Shown piece after piece: positions 8,742 to 17,254 of a stretch of DNA of 62,147 nucleotides. The stretch is from Prevotella sp. UBA6994 (lineage in GTDB: Bacteria; Bacteroidota; Bacteroidia; Bacteroidales; Bacteroidaceae), in contig DJXW01000042.1 in NCBI GenBank assembly GCA_002449845.1, positions 30,130-92,276 of the forward strand, given 5' to 3'. The stretch's first letter is position 1. Each line of letters opens with the position of its first letter. Below the pieces are notes generated by a model that saw only the letters and a list, made by a program, of their open reading frames with translations, ran no database searches and was not told the DNA's origin. Made by a program: the position numbers and the translations under genes.

Positions 8742-10118
8742 CTACATATAACCCAACCAACGCAGGATGTCATTGAGGTTAGCCACGATCATCAGCAGCA
8801 AGAGGATGGAGATACCTATGTATTCGGCTACAATCATGAACTTGTCGCTGGGCTTTCTTCCCGTGATGATTTCATAGATGAGGAACAAGACGTGACCGCC
8901 ATCCAATGCGGGTATGGGCAAGATGTTCATGAAGGCGAGGATGATACTCAGGAAGGCAGTCATCAACCAGAACATGTGCCAATCCCATACGGGTGGGAAG
9001 AGGCTGCCTATGGCTCCAAAGCCACCTAACGACTTGGCTCCGTCACTGGTAAACACATATTTCAAGTCGCCTACATATCCTGCCAATACGTTCCATCCAT
9101 ACTTGATGCCAGCGGGGAAACTCTCGAAGAATCCGTATGAGATAGTGGTAGGCTTGTAATAAGAGTAAATGGAAGACATTCCCACGCCTAATTTAAGGTC
9201 GGGAGAAAGCACGACGGTTGTGGTGTCGATGGTTTGGGTAGCCTTGTGGCTGATCACAAATGATGCCGTGCGCAGTTGCAAGCTGTCGCTATGCGACTTG
9301 GCGATTGTCATCATGTCAGCTATTCGTCCCAGTTCGTCGGTAAATTCATTCCAAGAGTCAACAGCAACGTTGTTGACAGCCAATATTTTGTCGTCTTTCT
9401 TCAAGTTGATTTTAGCGGCAGGAGTATTGGGCATGATGGTGTCAATCTCGGCAGGAACGAATGGTCGCACGAAATTGGGAGTAGCCTTGAGCATTCCCAG
9501 CAAGTTGATGTCTCCGGGCAGGGCGATAGACATAGGCTTGCCGTCGCGGATGATATCTACACGCTTGGCAGTTGAAATATCGCGGAACAGGTCGGCTGAG
9601 AAATCCTTAAACTCGCCATTCTCCGTACCTACGAGGATGTCGTGGTCTTTGAATCCATAGCTTTTGGCTTCCTTGTTAAACTTCATACCCATGTTCATGT
9701 CTTTCACGGCGATGTATGAGTCACCCCAGTAAAAGAGCACCATTGAATAGATAAACAAAGCCAAGAGGAAGTTGACGAGTACGCCGCCTATCATGATGAG
9801 CAACCGTTGCCAGGCAGGTTTCGACCTGAACTCCCACGGTTGTTCGGGTTGTTTCATCTGCTCGGTATCCATGCTTTCGTCAATCATTCCTGCAATCTTG
9901 CAGTAACCTCCCAATGGGAGCCATCCTATACCGTATGTGGTATCGCTTTTCTTGGGTTTGAACTCAAAGAGATGAAACCAAGGATCGAAAAACAAATAGA
10001 ATTTCTCAACACGAACGCCAAATAGTTTAGAAAAGAAGAAATGCCCCCCTTCATGGAGTAAGACCAATAAAGAGATTGCCAACATGAACTGGAGCAGTCT
10101 GATTAGAAATATTTCCAT
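8742..10118 (-). CDS. rseP: RseP-type site-2 zinc metalloprotease (M50)
   Basis: 458 residues. This intramembrane protease cuts transmembrane anti-sigma factors and signal-peptide remnants in the inner membrane. The catalytic HEGGH motif is at residues 22-26 in the first membrane helix. A PDZ-like region lies in the middle (KINLKKDDKILAVNNVAVDSW). The second zinc-ligand segment NILPIPALDGGHVLFL is near the C-terminus, with a final membrane helix. Downstream of dxr as commonly seen in Bacteroidota, but a terminator between them suggests separate control. It could process regulators such as the membrane-linked sigma factor at 22077; that link is inference. Confidence 0.93.
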   Translation of the reverse strand: MEIFLIRLLQFMLAISLLVLLHEGGHFFFSKLFGVRVEKFYLFFDPWFHLFEFKPKKSDTTYGIGWLPLGGYCKIAGMIDESMDTEQMKQPEQPWEFRSKPAWQRLLIMIGGVLVNFLLALFIYSMVLFYWGDSYIAVKDMNMGMKFNKEAKSYGFKDHDILVGTENGEFKDFSADLFRDISTAKRVDIIRDGKPMSIALPGDINLLGMLKATPNFVRPFVPAEIDTIMPNTPAAKINLKKDDKILAVNNVAVDSWNEFTDELGRIADMMTIAKSHSDSLQLRTASFVISHKATQTIDTTTVVLSPDLKLGVGMSSIYSYYKPTTISYGFFESFPAGIKYGWNVLAGYVGDLKYVFTSDGAKSLGGFGAIGSLFPPVWDWHMFWLMTAFLSIILAFMNILPIPALDGGHVLFLIYEIITGRKPSDKFMIVAEYIGISILLLLMIVANLNDILRWLGYM

Positions 10119-10183
10119 GTCTTTTAATTTGTTACGGTCGGCAAAGTTCTATAAATTTTTTGAGATATGCAAGTAAAAGCACC

Positions 10184-10220
10184 AAAAAAGAGGACAATCT
10201 GAGCATTGCCCTCTTTTTTT
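10184..10220 (-). terminator. Terminator between dxr and rseP
   Basis: GAGGACAAT (10190-10198) pairs imperfectly with ATTGCCCTC (10205-10213), flanked by A6 on one side and T7 on the other. It could work in both directions and ends dxr transcription on the minus strand. Confidence 0.75.
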
Positions 10221-10250
10221 AAAACACGTTAACTTGTATTTCTTTTTTTC

Positions 10251-11399
10251 CTACAACAGTTCTTCAGCTACTCTACGCGCGCACGCGTCTGTATTAATAT
10301 AGGTGTCATACGACGGGTTCTTGTCGAACGGTACCTTTTGCATGGTTTGTGCGATGATGTCAGCCATCTGTGGGAATGAGCATCTGCCTTTGCGGAATCC
10401 CTCGTTCACGATTTCGTTGGCTGCATTCACGATACATGGCATGTTGCCCCCTTGCTTGATGGCTTCGAATGCCAATGCGAGGCAACGGAACTTCTTTGTG
10501 TCTGGCTCGAAAAACTCCAACGGGTGTTTAAACAAGTCAAGTCGCTCGCCGTTGAGATGCAGGCGGTCTGGGTAAGTAAATGCGTATTGAATGGGCAGAC
10601 GCATGTCTGGCACTCCCAGTTGCGCCTTCACCGAACCGTCGCAGAATTGCACGGCGCTATGGATGATGCTCTGCGGGTGAATGAGAACCTGAATCTTGTC
10701 GGCAGGAATACCGAACAGCCATTTGGCTTCCATCACCTCGAATCCCTTGTTCATCAGCGTGGCAGAGTCGATGGTGATTTTCGCTCCCATATCCCAAGTA
10801 GGGTGTTTCAGGGCATCTGCGGCAGTTACCTTGTTAATCTGCTCTTCGGTGAAGGTGCGGAATGGTCCGCCGCTACACGTGAGCAGTATCTTCTCAATCT
10901 CATTGTCGCCCTCGCCCACGATGCTTTGGAAGATGGCGGAGTGTTCGCTATCTACAGGCAAGATGGGAACGTGGTATTGTTGTGCCAACTGACAGATCAG
11001 TTCACCAGCTACGACCAGTGTTTCCTTGTTGGCTAAACATATTTTTTTACGTGCTTGAATGGCATGAATGGTAGGAGACAAGCCGGCAAATCCAACCATT
11101 GCCGTGAGAACCATGTCGATGGGACCAGCTTCTACGATTTGGTCGAGCGCTTCCTTGCCAGCATAAATCTTGATGTCTGGTTGGTCTGCCAACAGACTTT
11201 TAAGTGTCTCGTATTTATCCTTGTTGGCTATCACTACGGCAGCGGGATGAAATTTACGTGCCTGCTCAGCCAATAGTTCCACGCGGTTGTTTGCCGTGAG
11301 GCAATACACTTCAAACAAGTCGTTGTGCTGTTCTATCACGTCAAGGGCTTGGGTGCCGATTGATCCTGTGCTACCGAGAATGCAGATTTGTTTTTTCAT
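10251..11399 (-). CDS. dxr: 1-deoxy-D-xylulose 5-phosphate reductoisomerase
   Basis: 382 residues, normal length. Converts DXP to MEP with NADPH, the committed step of the non-mevalonate isoprenoid pathway. N-terminal NADPH-binding motif ILGSTGSIGTQALDVI; metal- and substrate-binding motifs LPVDSEHSAIFQ and SATLMNKGFEVMEAKWLF; C-terminal NAANEIVNEGF. The pathway partner ispD is at 30274 in this window, so the organism uses the MEP route. It lies 13 bases downstream of rimM on the same strand. Confidence 0.96.
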   Translation of the reverse strand: MKKQICILGSTGSIGTQALDVIEQHNDLFEVYCLTANNRVELLAEQARKFHPAAVVIANKDKYETLKSLLADQPDIKIYAGKEALDQIVEAGPIDMVLTAMVGFAGLSPTIHAIQARKKICLANKETLVVAGELICQLAQQYHVPILPVDSEHSAIFQSIVGEGDNEIEKILLTCSGGPFRTFTEEQINKVTAADALKHPTWDMGAKITIDSATLMNKGFEVMEAKWLFGIPADKIQVLIHPQSIIHSAVQFCDGSVKAQLGVPDMRLPIQYAFTYPDRLHLNGERLDLFKHPLEFFEPDTKKFRCLALAFEAIKQGGNMPCIVNAANEIVNEGFRKGRCSFPQMADIIAQTMQKVPFDKNPSYDTYINTDACARRVAEELL

Positions 11400-11412
11400 A
11401 ATGGGTAAGTGT

Positions 11413-11934
11413 TTATAAGTCCAATAAACCTTCAGGCACTTGGATGCTGATGTATTTATGGTCAGTGTTTACTTCTTCAATGAGTTCTTCGTTGGCAGGT
11501 ACGAGGATGATTTTCTTGTCGGGAGTCTCCACCTCAAACAAGATGTTCATCGTATTGTCGTCAATGCCAATGACAGAACCGATGTTTTGTCGGGTTCTTG
11601 TATCTACAAGGTTGAATCCGATGATTTGTGTCCACCTGATGTTTTCAGGGTCCTCATCCGTCAGGCTATAAGGGAAATACACGTCGCAATTGGTCAGTTC
11701 GCGAGCCTTGTCTTGTGTGTCGATGTCGCAAAACTTCACCAATGCGCTGCTTTCTCCACGAAAGCGATACTCTTCCATGAAGAAGGGTACGAGAATACCG
11801 TCAATGTCTAATATCAGGTAATCCGATTCCACACGGTCGAAAACATCATCGTCGAAGAGGAAGTGCACCTCTCCCTGAATGCCATGTGGCTTTCCTATTC
11901 GTCCAATCTTGTAAACCTCGTCTTGTGTTATCAT
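11413..11934 (-). CDS. rimM: Ribosome maturation factor RimM
   Basis: 173 residues. RimM binds S19 and helps 30S head assembly. N-terminal RimM motif YKIGRIGKPHGIQGEVHF, then a C-terminal PRC-barrel-like part (IIGFNLVDTRTRQNIGSVIG, ILVPANEELIEEVN). Length is typical. It sits between murA and dxr with 12-13 base gaps, clearly in one minus-strand operon. Confidence 0.94.
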   Translation of the reverse strand: MITQDEVYKIGRIGKPHGIQGEVHFLFDDDVFDRVESDYLILDIDGILVPFFMEEYRFRGESSALVKFCDIDTQDKARELTNCDVYFPYSLTDEDPENIRWTQIIGFNLVDTRTRQNIGSVIGIDDNTMNILFEVETPDKKIILVPANEELIEEVNTDHKYISIQVPEGLLDL

Positions 11935-11946
11935 GTCGTGGTGTGG

Positions 11947-13257
11947 TTAGTCATCTACACGTGAAATCTTAGCGCCCAGCGCATTGAGGCGTTGCTCAAT
12001 GTCTTGGTATCCTCGGTCTATTTGCGCGATGTTGGCAATGCGACTTGTTCCGTTGGCACTCAGAGCGGCAATCAGCAGGGCAATACCTGCACGGATGTCG
12101 GGGCTCGTCATTCTGCCAGCCCGTAGCTGGAGGTTTCTGTCGTGTCCGATGACCACGGCACGATGGGGGTCGCAAAGGATAATCTGCGCTCCCATGTCGA
12201 TGAGCTTGTCAACGAAGAACAATCTACTTTCAAACATCTTCTGGTGAATCAGCACACTGCCCTTGGCTTGCGTGGCTACCACCAGCAATACGGATAGTAA
12301 GTCTGGTGTCAGTCCTGGCCAAGGGGCATCGGCAAAGGTCATGATGGTACCGTCGATAAACGATTCTATGACGTAGTGCTTTTGTTGAGGAATGAACAAG
12401 TCATCACCTTTCACCTCAATGTTAACTCCCAACCGTTTATAGACATCGGGTATGATTCCCAAGTGTCGCAGGGCAACGTTCTTGATCAGTACGCCATTGC
12501 CCACCATGGCAGCCATACCGATAAACGACCCAATCTCAATCATGTCGGGAAGTATCTGGTGGGTGGCACCATGCAGTTCCTTCACTCCAACGATGGTGAT
12601 GAGGTTCGACGCAATGCCGCTGATGTTCGCTCCCATTGCATTCAGCAAATGACAAAGTTGCTGGATGTAAGGTTCACAAGCTGCATTGTAGATGGTAGTG
12701 GTACCTTCGGCGAGAACGGCTGCCATGATGATGTTGGCAGTACCCGTGACAGAGGCTTCATCGAGCAACATATAGGTGGCTTTGAGCTTCTTGGCCTTGA
12801 TGTTATATACGTTGCGTTTCTCATCGTACACGAAATCGGCACCAAGATGCTTGAATCCCAGGAAGTGGGTGTCTAAGCGCCTGCGACCAATCTTGTCTCC
12901 ACCAGGCTCGGCAATGGTGGCATTGCCAAAACGCCCCAATAACGGACCAATCATCAATACGCTGCCTCGCAAGGAAGCGCACTTCCTCACAAACTCATCA
13001 CTGTCTAAATAGTCCAGATTCAGCTGGTCAGCCTTGAAGGTGTAGTCGTTGCGTGAGTGGCGGTTCACCTGTACGCCGATGTCACGTAGCAACTGTATGA
13101 GGTTGTTAACGTCGAGGATGTCTGGAATGTTGTTGATACGCACTTCATCCTTGGTGAGCAGCGTGGCGCAAATCACCTGTAATGCCTCGTTCTTGGCACC
13201 CTGTGGCGTTATTTCCCCTTGAAGCGGATGACCGCCTTCGATGATGAATGATTCCAT
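11947..13257 (-). CDS. murA: UDP-N-acetylglucosamine 1-carboxyvinyltransferase, Asp-type active site
   Basis: 436 residues. Transfers enolpyruvate from PEP to UDP-GlcNAc, the first committed step of peptidoglycan synthesis. EPT-fold motifs are clear: GAKNEALQVICATLL, RGSVLMIGPLLGRFG, DRGYQDIEQRLNALGA. The active-site loop reads EPGGDKIGRRRLDTH, with Asp at residue 121 where the E. coli enzyme has Cys115. Asp at this position is known in some natural MurA enzymes and abolishes covalent fosfomycin inactivation. It lies directly upstream of rimM and downstream of the DUF4290 gene, 3 bases apart. Confidence 0.95.
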   Translation of the reverse strand: MESFIIEGGHPLQGEITPQGAKNEALQVICATLLTKDEVRINNIPDILDVNNLIQLLRDIGVQVNRHSRNDYTFKADQLNLDYLDSDEFVRKCASLRGSVLMIGPLLGRFGNATIAEPGGDKIGRRRLDTHFLGFKHLGADFVYDEKRNVYNIKAKKLKATYMLLDEASVTGTANIIMAAVLAEGTTTIYNAACEPYIQQLCHLLNAMGANISGIASNLITIVGVKELHGATHQILPDMIEIGSFIGMAAMVGNGVLIKNVALRHLGIIPDVYKRLGVNIEVKGDDLFIPQQKHYVIESFIDGTIMTFADAPWPGLTPDLLSVLLVVATQAKGSVLIHQKMFESRLFFVDKLIDMGAQIILCDPHRAVVIGHDRNLQLRAGRMTSPDIRAGIALLIAALSANGTSRIANIAQIDRGYQDIEQRLNALGAKISRVDD

Positions 13258-13260
13258 GCG

Positions 13261-13854
13261 TTATCTTTTTTTCTTGGGACGGTCGTTCTCTTTCGTGTGT
13301 GACTTCTCAAACTTAAATGTGTCAATGTCGATTTGTATCTTCCCATCCGTAAACTTGGCAAGGTCTGACACCACCCTTTCCTCGTTGGAAGAGCTATGGC
13401 TCCATTGCGCCAAGTTGCGCTTCATTTGGTTGGCAGTGAGACGGGTCAGTTCGTCTCGTTCCGGTCCAGGCTCCATGTTCTTGAGTTTCTCGAACAATTC
13501 AAACACCATCTTTCCGTAGTGTCGCACGGGAATCTTGTTCATGGGGTAGGGCATGGGGTCAGGCTTTGCCAGCATGTGCTCAGCCTGGCTGATGTCGAAA
13601 GGCCAGTCGATGTCGAGCTTGAAGTTGCTCATCAGTGCCAGGTGGTCCCATAGTTTTTGTTCTGGGTTTTCGGTCTCCCTGTTTTGTGGAAACATGTGGC
13701 TCATGATGGCAATGATCGACTCGGCACAGTGCTGTCTCTCGTTTTTGTCGGTAAGGCTCATGGCATAATCCACCATGTTTTGTATTTCCCTACCGTATTC
13801 GGGGATAATCAACTTTTCACGTTGTGTATTGTAATCCAAACCGTCAATGTTCAT
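13261..13854 (-). CDS. DUF4290 domain protein
   Basis: 197 residues, matching the Bacteroidota-specific DUF4290 family (start MNIDGLDYNTQREKLIIPEYG, then GREIQNMVDYA). The function is unknown. Conserved helical core 1-160; the C-terminus is a basic tail (KENDRPKKKR). It lies 3 bases upstream of murA, a pairing that recurs in this phylum and hints at a role near cell-envelope synthesis; that is inference. Confidence 0.85.
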   Translation of the reverse strand: MNIDGLDYNTQREKLIIPEYGREIQNMVDYAMSLTDKNERQHCAESIIAIMSHMFPQNRETENPEQKLWDHLALMSNFKLDIDWPFDISQAEHMLAKPDPMPYPMNKIPVRHYGKMVFELFEKLKNMEPGPERDELTRLTANQMKRNLAQWSHSSSNEERVVSDLAKFTDGKIQIDIDTFKFEKSHTKENDRPKKKR

Positions 13855-13914
13855 AGTCTTTTTTTAAAATGCTTTTTGATATTTGTTGTCCTAAAAAGTA
13901 TATATGTGTGTGTC

Positions 13915-14607
13915 TCAAAGAAGTTTCTTCGGCATTTTTGCCACGAAATCCTTGAGATAGAATGGCACGAAGTAAGCCACGTCCTCATATTGTTCGTTGA
14001 GGAATTTCTTTTCTGCCAGCGGAAACATCCATTTTGCCAATGGCTCTACGTTTTCTATCAAATGGGCATTAGGGTGGTTGATGGTTTCCATGCACTTGGC
14101 TGCACCGTTGCCGAAGAAGTAAACGGGATGTTGGTCAAGATACTGCCTGTATGTCTCTCCGTCCACGATGTCGGCTTGAATGGGGCGTACCTCATGCAAC
14201 GATCGGTCGAAGAGTTGAGCGTACACTTCCATTCGCCGTGCGTCTATCATCGGACAGAGCAAGGCATCTTCCTCTTGTACTTTTTCGCGTAGCAATACGG
14301 GAACACAAAGCAGTTGGAGCGTGGGTACGGAGATAAGCTTCACGTCTCTGCCATAGCAAATGCCCTTGGCGGTAGATACGCCTATGCGCAATCCCGTGTA
14401 CGAGCCAGGTCCGCTGCTGATGGCAACGGCATCAAGGGGGATGAGATGGCTGTCGATAAACGAGAGAGCTTCGTCGATAAACGTACCTGATTTCACGGCA
14501 TGGTTAGGTCCGCTGTGGTCTTCTTCGTGGAAGATGCAAGCACCGTCCTGGCTCACTGCCACTGAACACACGTCGGTACTGGTTTCAATGTGTAATATAC
14601 ATGCCAT
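13915..14607 (-). CDS. tsaB: tRNA threonylcarbamoyladenosine synthesis protein TsaB
   Basis: 230 residues. TsaB partners TsaD and TsaE in making t6A37 on ANN-decoding tRNAs. ASKHA-fold start ACILHIETSTDVCSVAVSQDG and motif AISSGPGSYTGLRIGVSTAKG are characteristic. The ATG at 14607 was chosen over one at 14634 because the upstream one lies inside the predicted promoter (14632-14639). Divergent from yicC. Confidence 0.93.
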   Translation of the reverse strand: MACILHIETSTDVCSVAVSQDGACIFHEEDHSGPNHAVKSGTFIDEALSFIDSHLIPLDAVAISSGPGSYTGLRIGVSTAKGICYGRDVKLISVPTLQLLCVPVLLREKVQEEDALLCPMIDARRMEVYAQLFDRSLHEVRPIQADIVDGETYRQYLDQHPVYFFGNGAAKCMETINHPNAHLIENVEPLAKWMFPLAEKKFLNEQYEDVAYFVPFYLKDFVAKMPKKLL

Positions 14608-14631
14608 ATCCAATATATTTAAAATAATGTG

Positions 14632-14639
14632 CAAAAATA
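14632..14639 (-). promoter_or_regulatory. -7 promoter element for tsaB
   Basis: Minus-strand TATTTTTG fits TAnnTTTG; transcription would start near 14625, 18 bases before the chosen ATG. Confidence 0.5.
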
Positions 14640-14662
14640 CTCATTTTTTTCTGCAAAATTCG

Positions 14663-14670
14663 TACTTTTG
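14663..14670 (+). promoter_or_regulatory. -7 promoter element for yicC-gmk-nadD
   Basis: TACTTTTG fits TAnnTTTG; transcription would start near 14677, 17 bases before the yicC ATG. Together with the tsaB box it makes a compact divergent promoter region. Confidence 0.55.
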
Positions 14671-14693
14671 CAGAAAATTTACGCAAAAGCATT

Positions 14694-15569
14694 ATGATAC
14701 AGTCAATGACAGGCTACGGAAAATCTGTCGTAGTCTATAATGAGAAGAAAATTAACGTTGAGATTAAGTCATTAAATAGTAAGACACTCGACATCTCTAC
14801 CCGCATCGCTCCCTTGTATCGCGAAAAGGAAATGGAAATCAGACAGACGATTTCCAATGAGTTGGTGAGGGGAAAGGTGGATTTCTCTATTTGGATAGAG
14901 AAGGATGCTGGCTCTGAAGCTACGCCCGTCAACAGTGCCATCGTGGAGAGTTACTATCGTCAACTGAAGGAGATTTCCCAGCGGACGGGCATTCCAGAAC
15001 CTCAAGATTGGTTCCAGATATTGATACGAATGCCTGACGTAACCATGAAAACTGAGGCAGAGGTGCTTGCCGACGAGGAATGGGAAATGGCGCAGAAAGC
15101 CATTCAGGAGGCTATTTGCCAGTTGGTAGAGTTCAGAAAACAGGAGGGTGCTGCCCTGCAACGTAAGTTTGAGGAGAAGATAGACAATATCGCTGCTTTG
15201 CTGGAAAGCATCGAGCCATACGAGAAGTCTCGTGTAGAGAAGATTCGGGGTCGTATCATCGAAGGACTGAAGAGCCTACCAGAGGTGGAATATGACAAGG
15301 GAAGACTGGAGCAGGAACTCATTTACTATATTGAGAAACTGGACATCAGCGAGGAGAAACAGCGTCTCGCTAACCACCTGAGCTATTTCCGTGAGACCAT
15401 GAACATTGAGGGAGCGCAAGGCAAGAAACTCAGCTTTATCGCACAGGAAATGGGACGCGAAATCAATACCACTGGCTCAAAGAGCAATATGGCTGAGATG
15501 CAAAACATCGTGGTCAAGATGAAGGATGAGTTGGAACAAATCAAGGAGCAGGTGCTGAATGCTCTTTAA
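14694..15569 (+). CDS. yicC: YicC/YloC family endoribonuclease
   Basis: 291 residues, full length. Start MIQSMTGYGKS is diagnostic of the family, as is the C-terminal part (GKKLSFIAQEMGREINTTGSK, then SNMAEMQNIVVKMKDELEQI). Family members are stress-linked endoribonucleases. Conserved upstream neighbour of gmk in many bacteria, as here, but a repeat block separates the two. Confidence 0.93.
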   Translation: MIQSMTGYGKSVVVYNEKKINVEIKSLNSKTLDISTRIAPLYREKEMEIRQTISNELVRGKVDFSIWIEKDAGSEATPVNSAIVESYYRQLKEISQRTGIPEPQDWFQILIRMPDVTMKTEAEVLADEEWEMAQKAIQEAICQLVEFRKQEGAALQRKFEEKIDNIAALLESIEPYEKSRVEKIRGRIIEGLKSLPEVEYDKGRLEQELIYYIEKLDISEEKQRLANHLSYFRETMNIEGAQGKKLSFIAQEMGREINTTGSKSNMAEMQNIVVKMKDELEQIKEQVLNAL

Positions 15570-15570
15570 A

Positions 15571-15712
15571 TGAAGAATTATTAAATGAAGAATGTAGAAT
15601 GAAGAATGAAGAATTATTAAATGAAGAATGTAGAATGAAGAATGAAGAATCATTTGTCAGAGACTCTGTAGCGCCAGCCGATTCTTCATTCTTCATTCAT
15701 CATTCTTCATTT
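15571..15712. repeat. Tandem and inverted repeat block at the 5' edge of gmk
   Basis: A 36-bp unit (15571-15606) is repeated exactly at 15607-15642. The end of the second copy forms the left arm (15619-15650) of an inverted repeat with 15681-15712: 32-bp arms, 30 matches, 30-base spacer (15651-15680) with GC-rich centre GTAGCGCCAGCC. On RNA this is a very long hairpin ending 12 bases before the preferred gmk start. The words are GAAGAATGAAGAATG-like. The frame stays open through it, adding 42 codons if an ATG at 15599 were used. Confidence 0.9.
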
Positions 15713-15724
15713 AAAAAAGGAAAG

Positions 15725-16285
15725 ATGGTCATTGTTTCCGCTCCAAGCGGAAGTGGGAAGAGTACGATTGTAAACTGGTTGATGCAAGAACACCCAGAAC
15801 TGAACCTCTATTTCTCGGTGAGCTGTACCAGTCGCCCACCACGTGGCACTGAGCAGAATGGCGTGGAATACTTTTTCCTCTCTCCCCAAGAGTTTAGGGA
15901 GAAGATTGCACGGGATGAGTTTCTGGAATACGAGGAGGTGTATGAAGATCGCTTCTATGGTACATTGAAGGAGCAGGTGGAGACACAACGCAACAATGGG
16001 GAAAATGTGGTGTTCGATGTTGACGTGAAGGGTGGATGTAACATCAAACAGTATTATGGCGATGAGGCACTGAGTCTTTTCATCCAACCACCATCTGTAG
16101 ATGAATTGAGAAAACGATTGGTGAACCGTGGTACCGACTCTCCTGAAGATATTGAGAAACGTGTCTCTAAGGCTGCTTACGAACTCACCTTTGCGGATAA
16201 GTTTGACAAGGTGCTGATTAACGATGATTTGGAAACGGCAAAGGCAAAAGCTCTCGACATCGTCAGTGCTTTCCTAAATGGTTAA
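15725..16285 (+). CDS. gmk: Guanylate kinase
   Basis: 186 residues from this ATG. Phosphorylates GMP to GDP with ATP. P-loop SAPSGSGKST right at the N-terminus, GMP-binding region SCTSRPPRGTEQNGVEYFF, and lid region RLVNRGTDSPEDIEKRV. The start is set by homology, since guanylate kinases begin a few residues before the P-loop. An in-frame ATG at 15599 would give a 228-residue protein whose extra N-terminus is translated repeat (MKNEELLNEECRMKNEESF). The hairpin just upstream may affect translation. Confidence 0.94.
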   Translation: MVIVSAPSGSGKSTIVNWLMQEHPELNLYFSVSCTSRPPRGTEQNGVEYFFLSPQEFREKIARDEFLEYEEVYEDRFYGTLKEQVETQRNNGENVVFDVDVKGGCNIKQYYGDEALSLFIQPPSVDELRKRLVNRGTDSPEDIEKRVSKAAYELTFADKFDKVLINDDLETAKAKALDIVSAFLNG

Positions 16286-16320
16286 TCTTCAATCTTCAAT
16301 TTTCAATCTTCAATCTAACA
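16286..16320. repeat. Short TCTTCAAT-type repeat between gmk and nadD
   Basis: Four imperfect repeats of the word AATCTTCAATTTTC fill the 35-base gap and run up to the nadD ATG. Low complexity; no ribosome binding site visible. Confidence 0.75.
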
Positions 16321-16899
16321 ATGGTTCGTACTGGTATTTACGGAGGGTCGTTTAATCCCATTCACAACGGACATATTGCTTTGGCAAGACAAATGCTGAA
16401 TGCGGGATTGATGGATGAGGTGTGGTTTGTGGTCTCTCCCCTTAACCCCTTGAAGAAAGCCCAGTCCGACTTGCTCTCTGATGAGTTGCGCCTTGAAATG
16501 ACGCGCTTGGCATTGGAGCAGGAACAGGGGATGATGGCGCAAGACTTCGAGTTTCATCTTCCCAAACCGTCTTATACGTGGAATACCTTGCAAGCCATGT
16601 CGGCTCATTATCCCGACCGACAGTTTATACTCATCATCGGGGCAGACAATTGGGAACTTTTCCCTCGCTGGTATCATTACCAAGACATCTTGGAGCATTA
16701 TTCGCTTGTGGTGTATCCACGTGAGGGAACAACCATTGATGCAGATTCACTTCCTCCAAACGTAAAACTCTTGAATGCACAGTTGTACAAGGTGAGCAGT
16801 ACGCAAGTGCGCCAACGTATCAAACAAGGTAAGTCTGTCAGAAACCTGATTCCGCCAAGCATCGTATCTAAAGCATTGGAATATTACAAAACGGAATGA
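16321..16899 (+). CDS. nadD: Nicotinate-nucleotide adenylyltransferase
   Basis: 192 residues. Makes deamido-NAD from nicotinate mononucleotide and ATP. Nucleotidyltransferase motif GGSFNPIHNGHI (HxGH) at the N-terminus and C-terminal VSSTQVRQRIKQGKSVRNLI with the ISSTxIR-type signature. Last gene of the yicC-gmk-nadD operon; its stop lies in the left arm region of the terminator. Confidence 0.95.
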   Translation: MVRTGIYGGSFNPIHNGHIALARQMLNAGLMDEVWFVVSPLNPLKKAQSDLLSDELRLEMTRLALEQEQGMMAQDFEFHLPKPSYTWNTLQAMSAHYPDRQFILIIGADNWELFPRWYHYQDILEHYSLVVYPREGTTIDADSLPPNVKLLNAQLYKVSSTQVRQRIKQGKSVRNLIPPSIVSKALEYYKTE

Positions 16900-16930
16900 A
16901 ATCGCCAGATTATTCCGTTTTATCTTCATC
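16888..16930 (+). terminator. Terminator overlapping the nadD stop
   Basis: AAAACGGAAT (16888-16897) pairs perfectly with ATTCCGTTTT (16912-16921), followed by a T-rich stretch. Confidence 0.75.
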
Positions 16931-17023
16931 ATTCTTCCTCTGTCAGTAGGGTTGCAAGTGCTCATGAAACCTGAATTAATGATTTTTAACTTGATTAAAA
17001 GAGATTCTTTAAACCTTTCTTAG

Positions 17024-17031
17024 TACCTTTG
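17024..17031 (+). promoter_or_regulatory. -7 promoter element of SRP RNA
   Basis: TACCTTTG fits TAnnTTTG. Start of transcription predicted near 17038. Confidence 0.6.
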
Positions 17032-17037
17032 CACCCG

Positions 17038-17145
17038 CAAAAGACGGGTAAGTCTTACACGGCCAGCTCCCTTCGAATCCTCCAGGACGGGAACGTAGCA
17101 AAGGTAGTTGGTTGTAGCGGCGCGATGTAAGTAGCTTGCCCACCC
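17038..17145 (+). ncRNA. ffs: Signal recognition particle RNA (small bacterial type)
   Basis: About 105 bases forming one long hairpin. The terminal helix CGGGTAAG (17045-17052) pairs with the CTTGCCCACCC end. The apical region has the SRP signature CCAGGACGGGAACGTAGCA (about 17082-17100): a GGAA-type tetraloop flanked by the Ffh-binding internal loops (CAGG on one side, AGCA on the other). It guides Ffh and ribosome-nascent chains to the membrane. It ends directly at the tRNA-Thr 5' end, so both probably come from one precursor, with RNase P making the SRP RNA 3' boundary. Exact ends are approximate. Confidence 0.85.
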
Positions 17146-17219
17146 GCCTCTTTAGCTCAGTTGGCCAGAGCACGTGATTTGTAATCTCGGGGTCGTTGGT
17201 TCGAATCCGACAAGAGGCT
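17146..17219 (+). tRNA. tRNA-Thr (anticodon UGU)
   Basis: 74 bases. Acceptor stem GCCTCTT (17146-17152) pairs with AAGAGGC (17212-17218), discriminator T, no encoded CCA. D-arm AGCTCAGTTGGCCAGAGC; anticodon loop TTTGTAA with anticodon TGT (17180-17182); T-loop TTCGAAT. The anticodon stem has one T-T mismatch at its middle pair. Confidence 0.92.
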
Positions 17220-17254
17220 CGAAATAAAAGAATCTTTTCAGAATTGGTTATTAG

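Noticed and set aside
15599..15724. N-terminal extension of Gmk
   Set aside because: The residues are translated repeat and hairpin; guanylate kinases start close to the P-loop.
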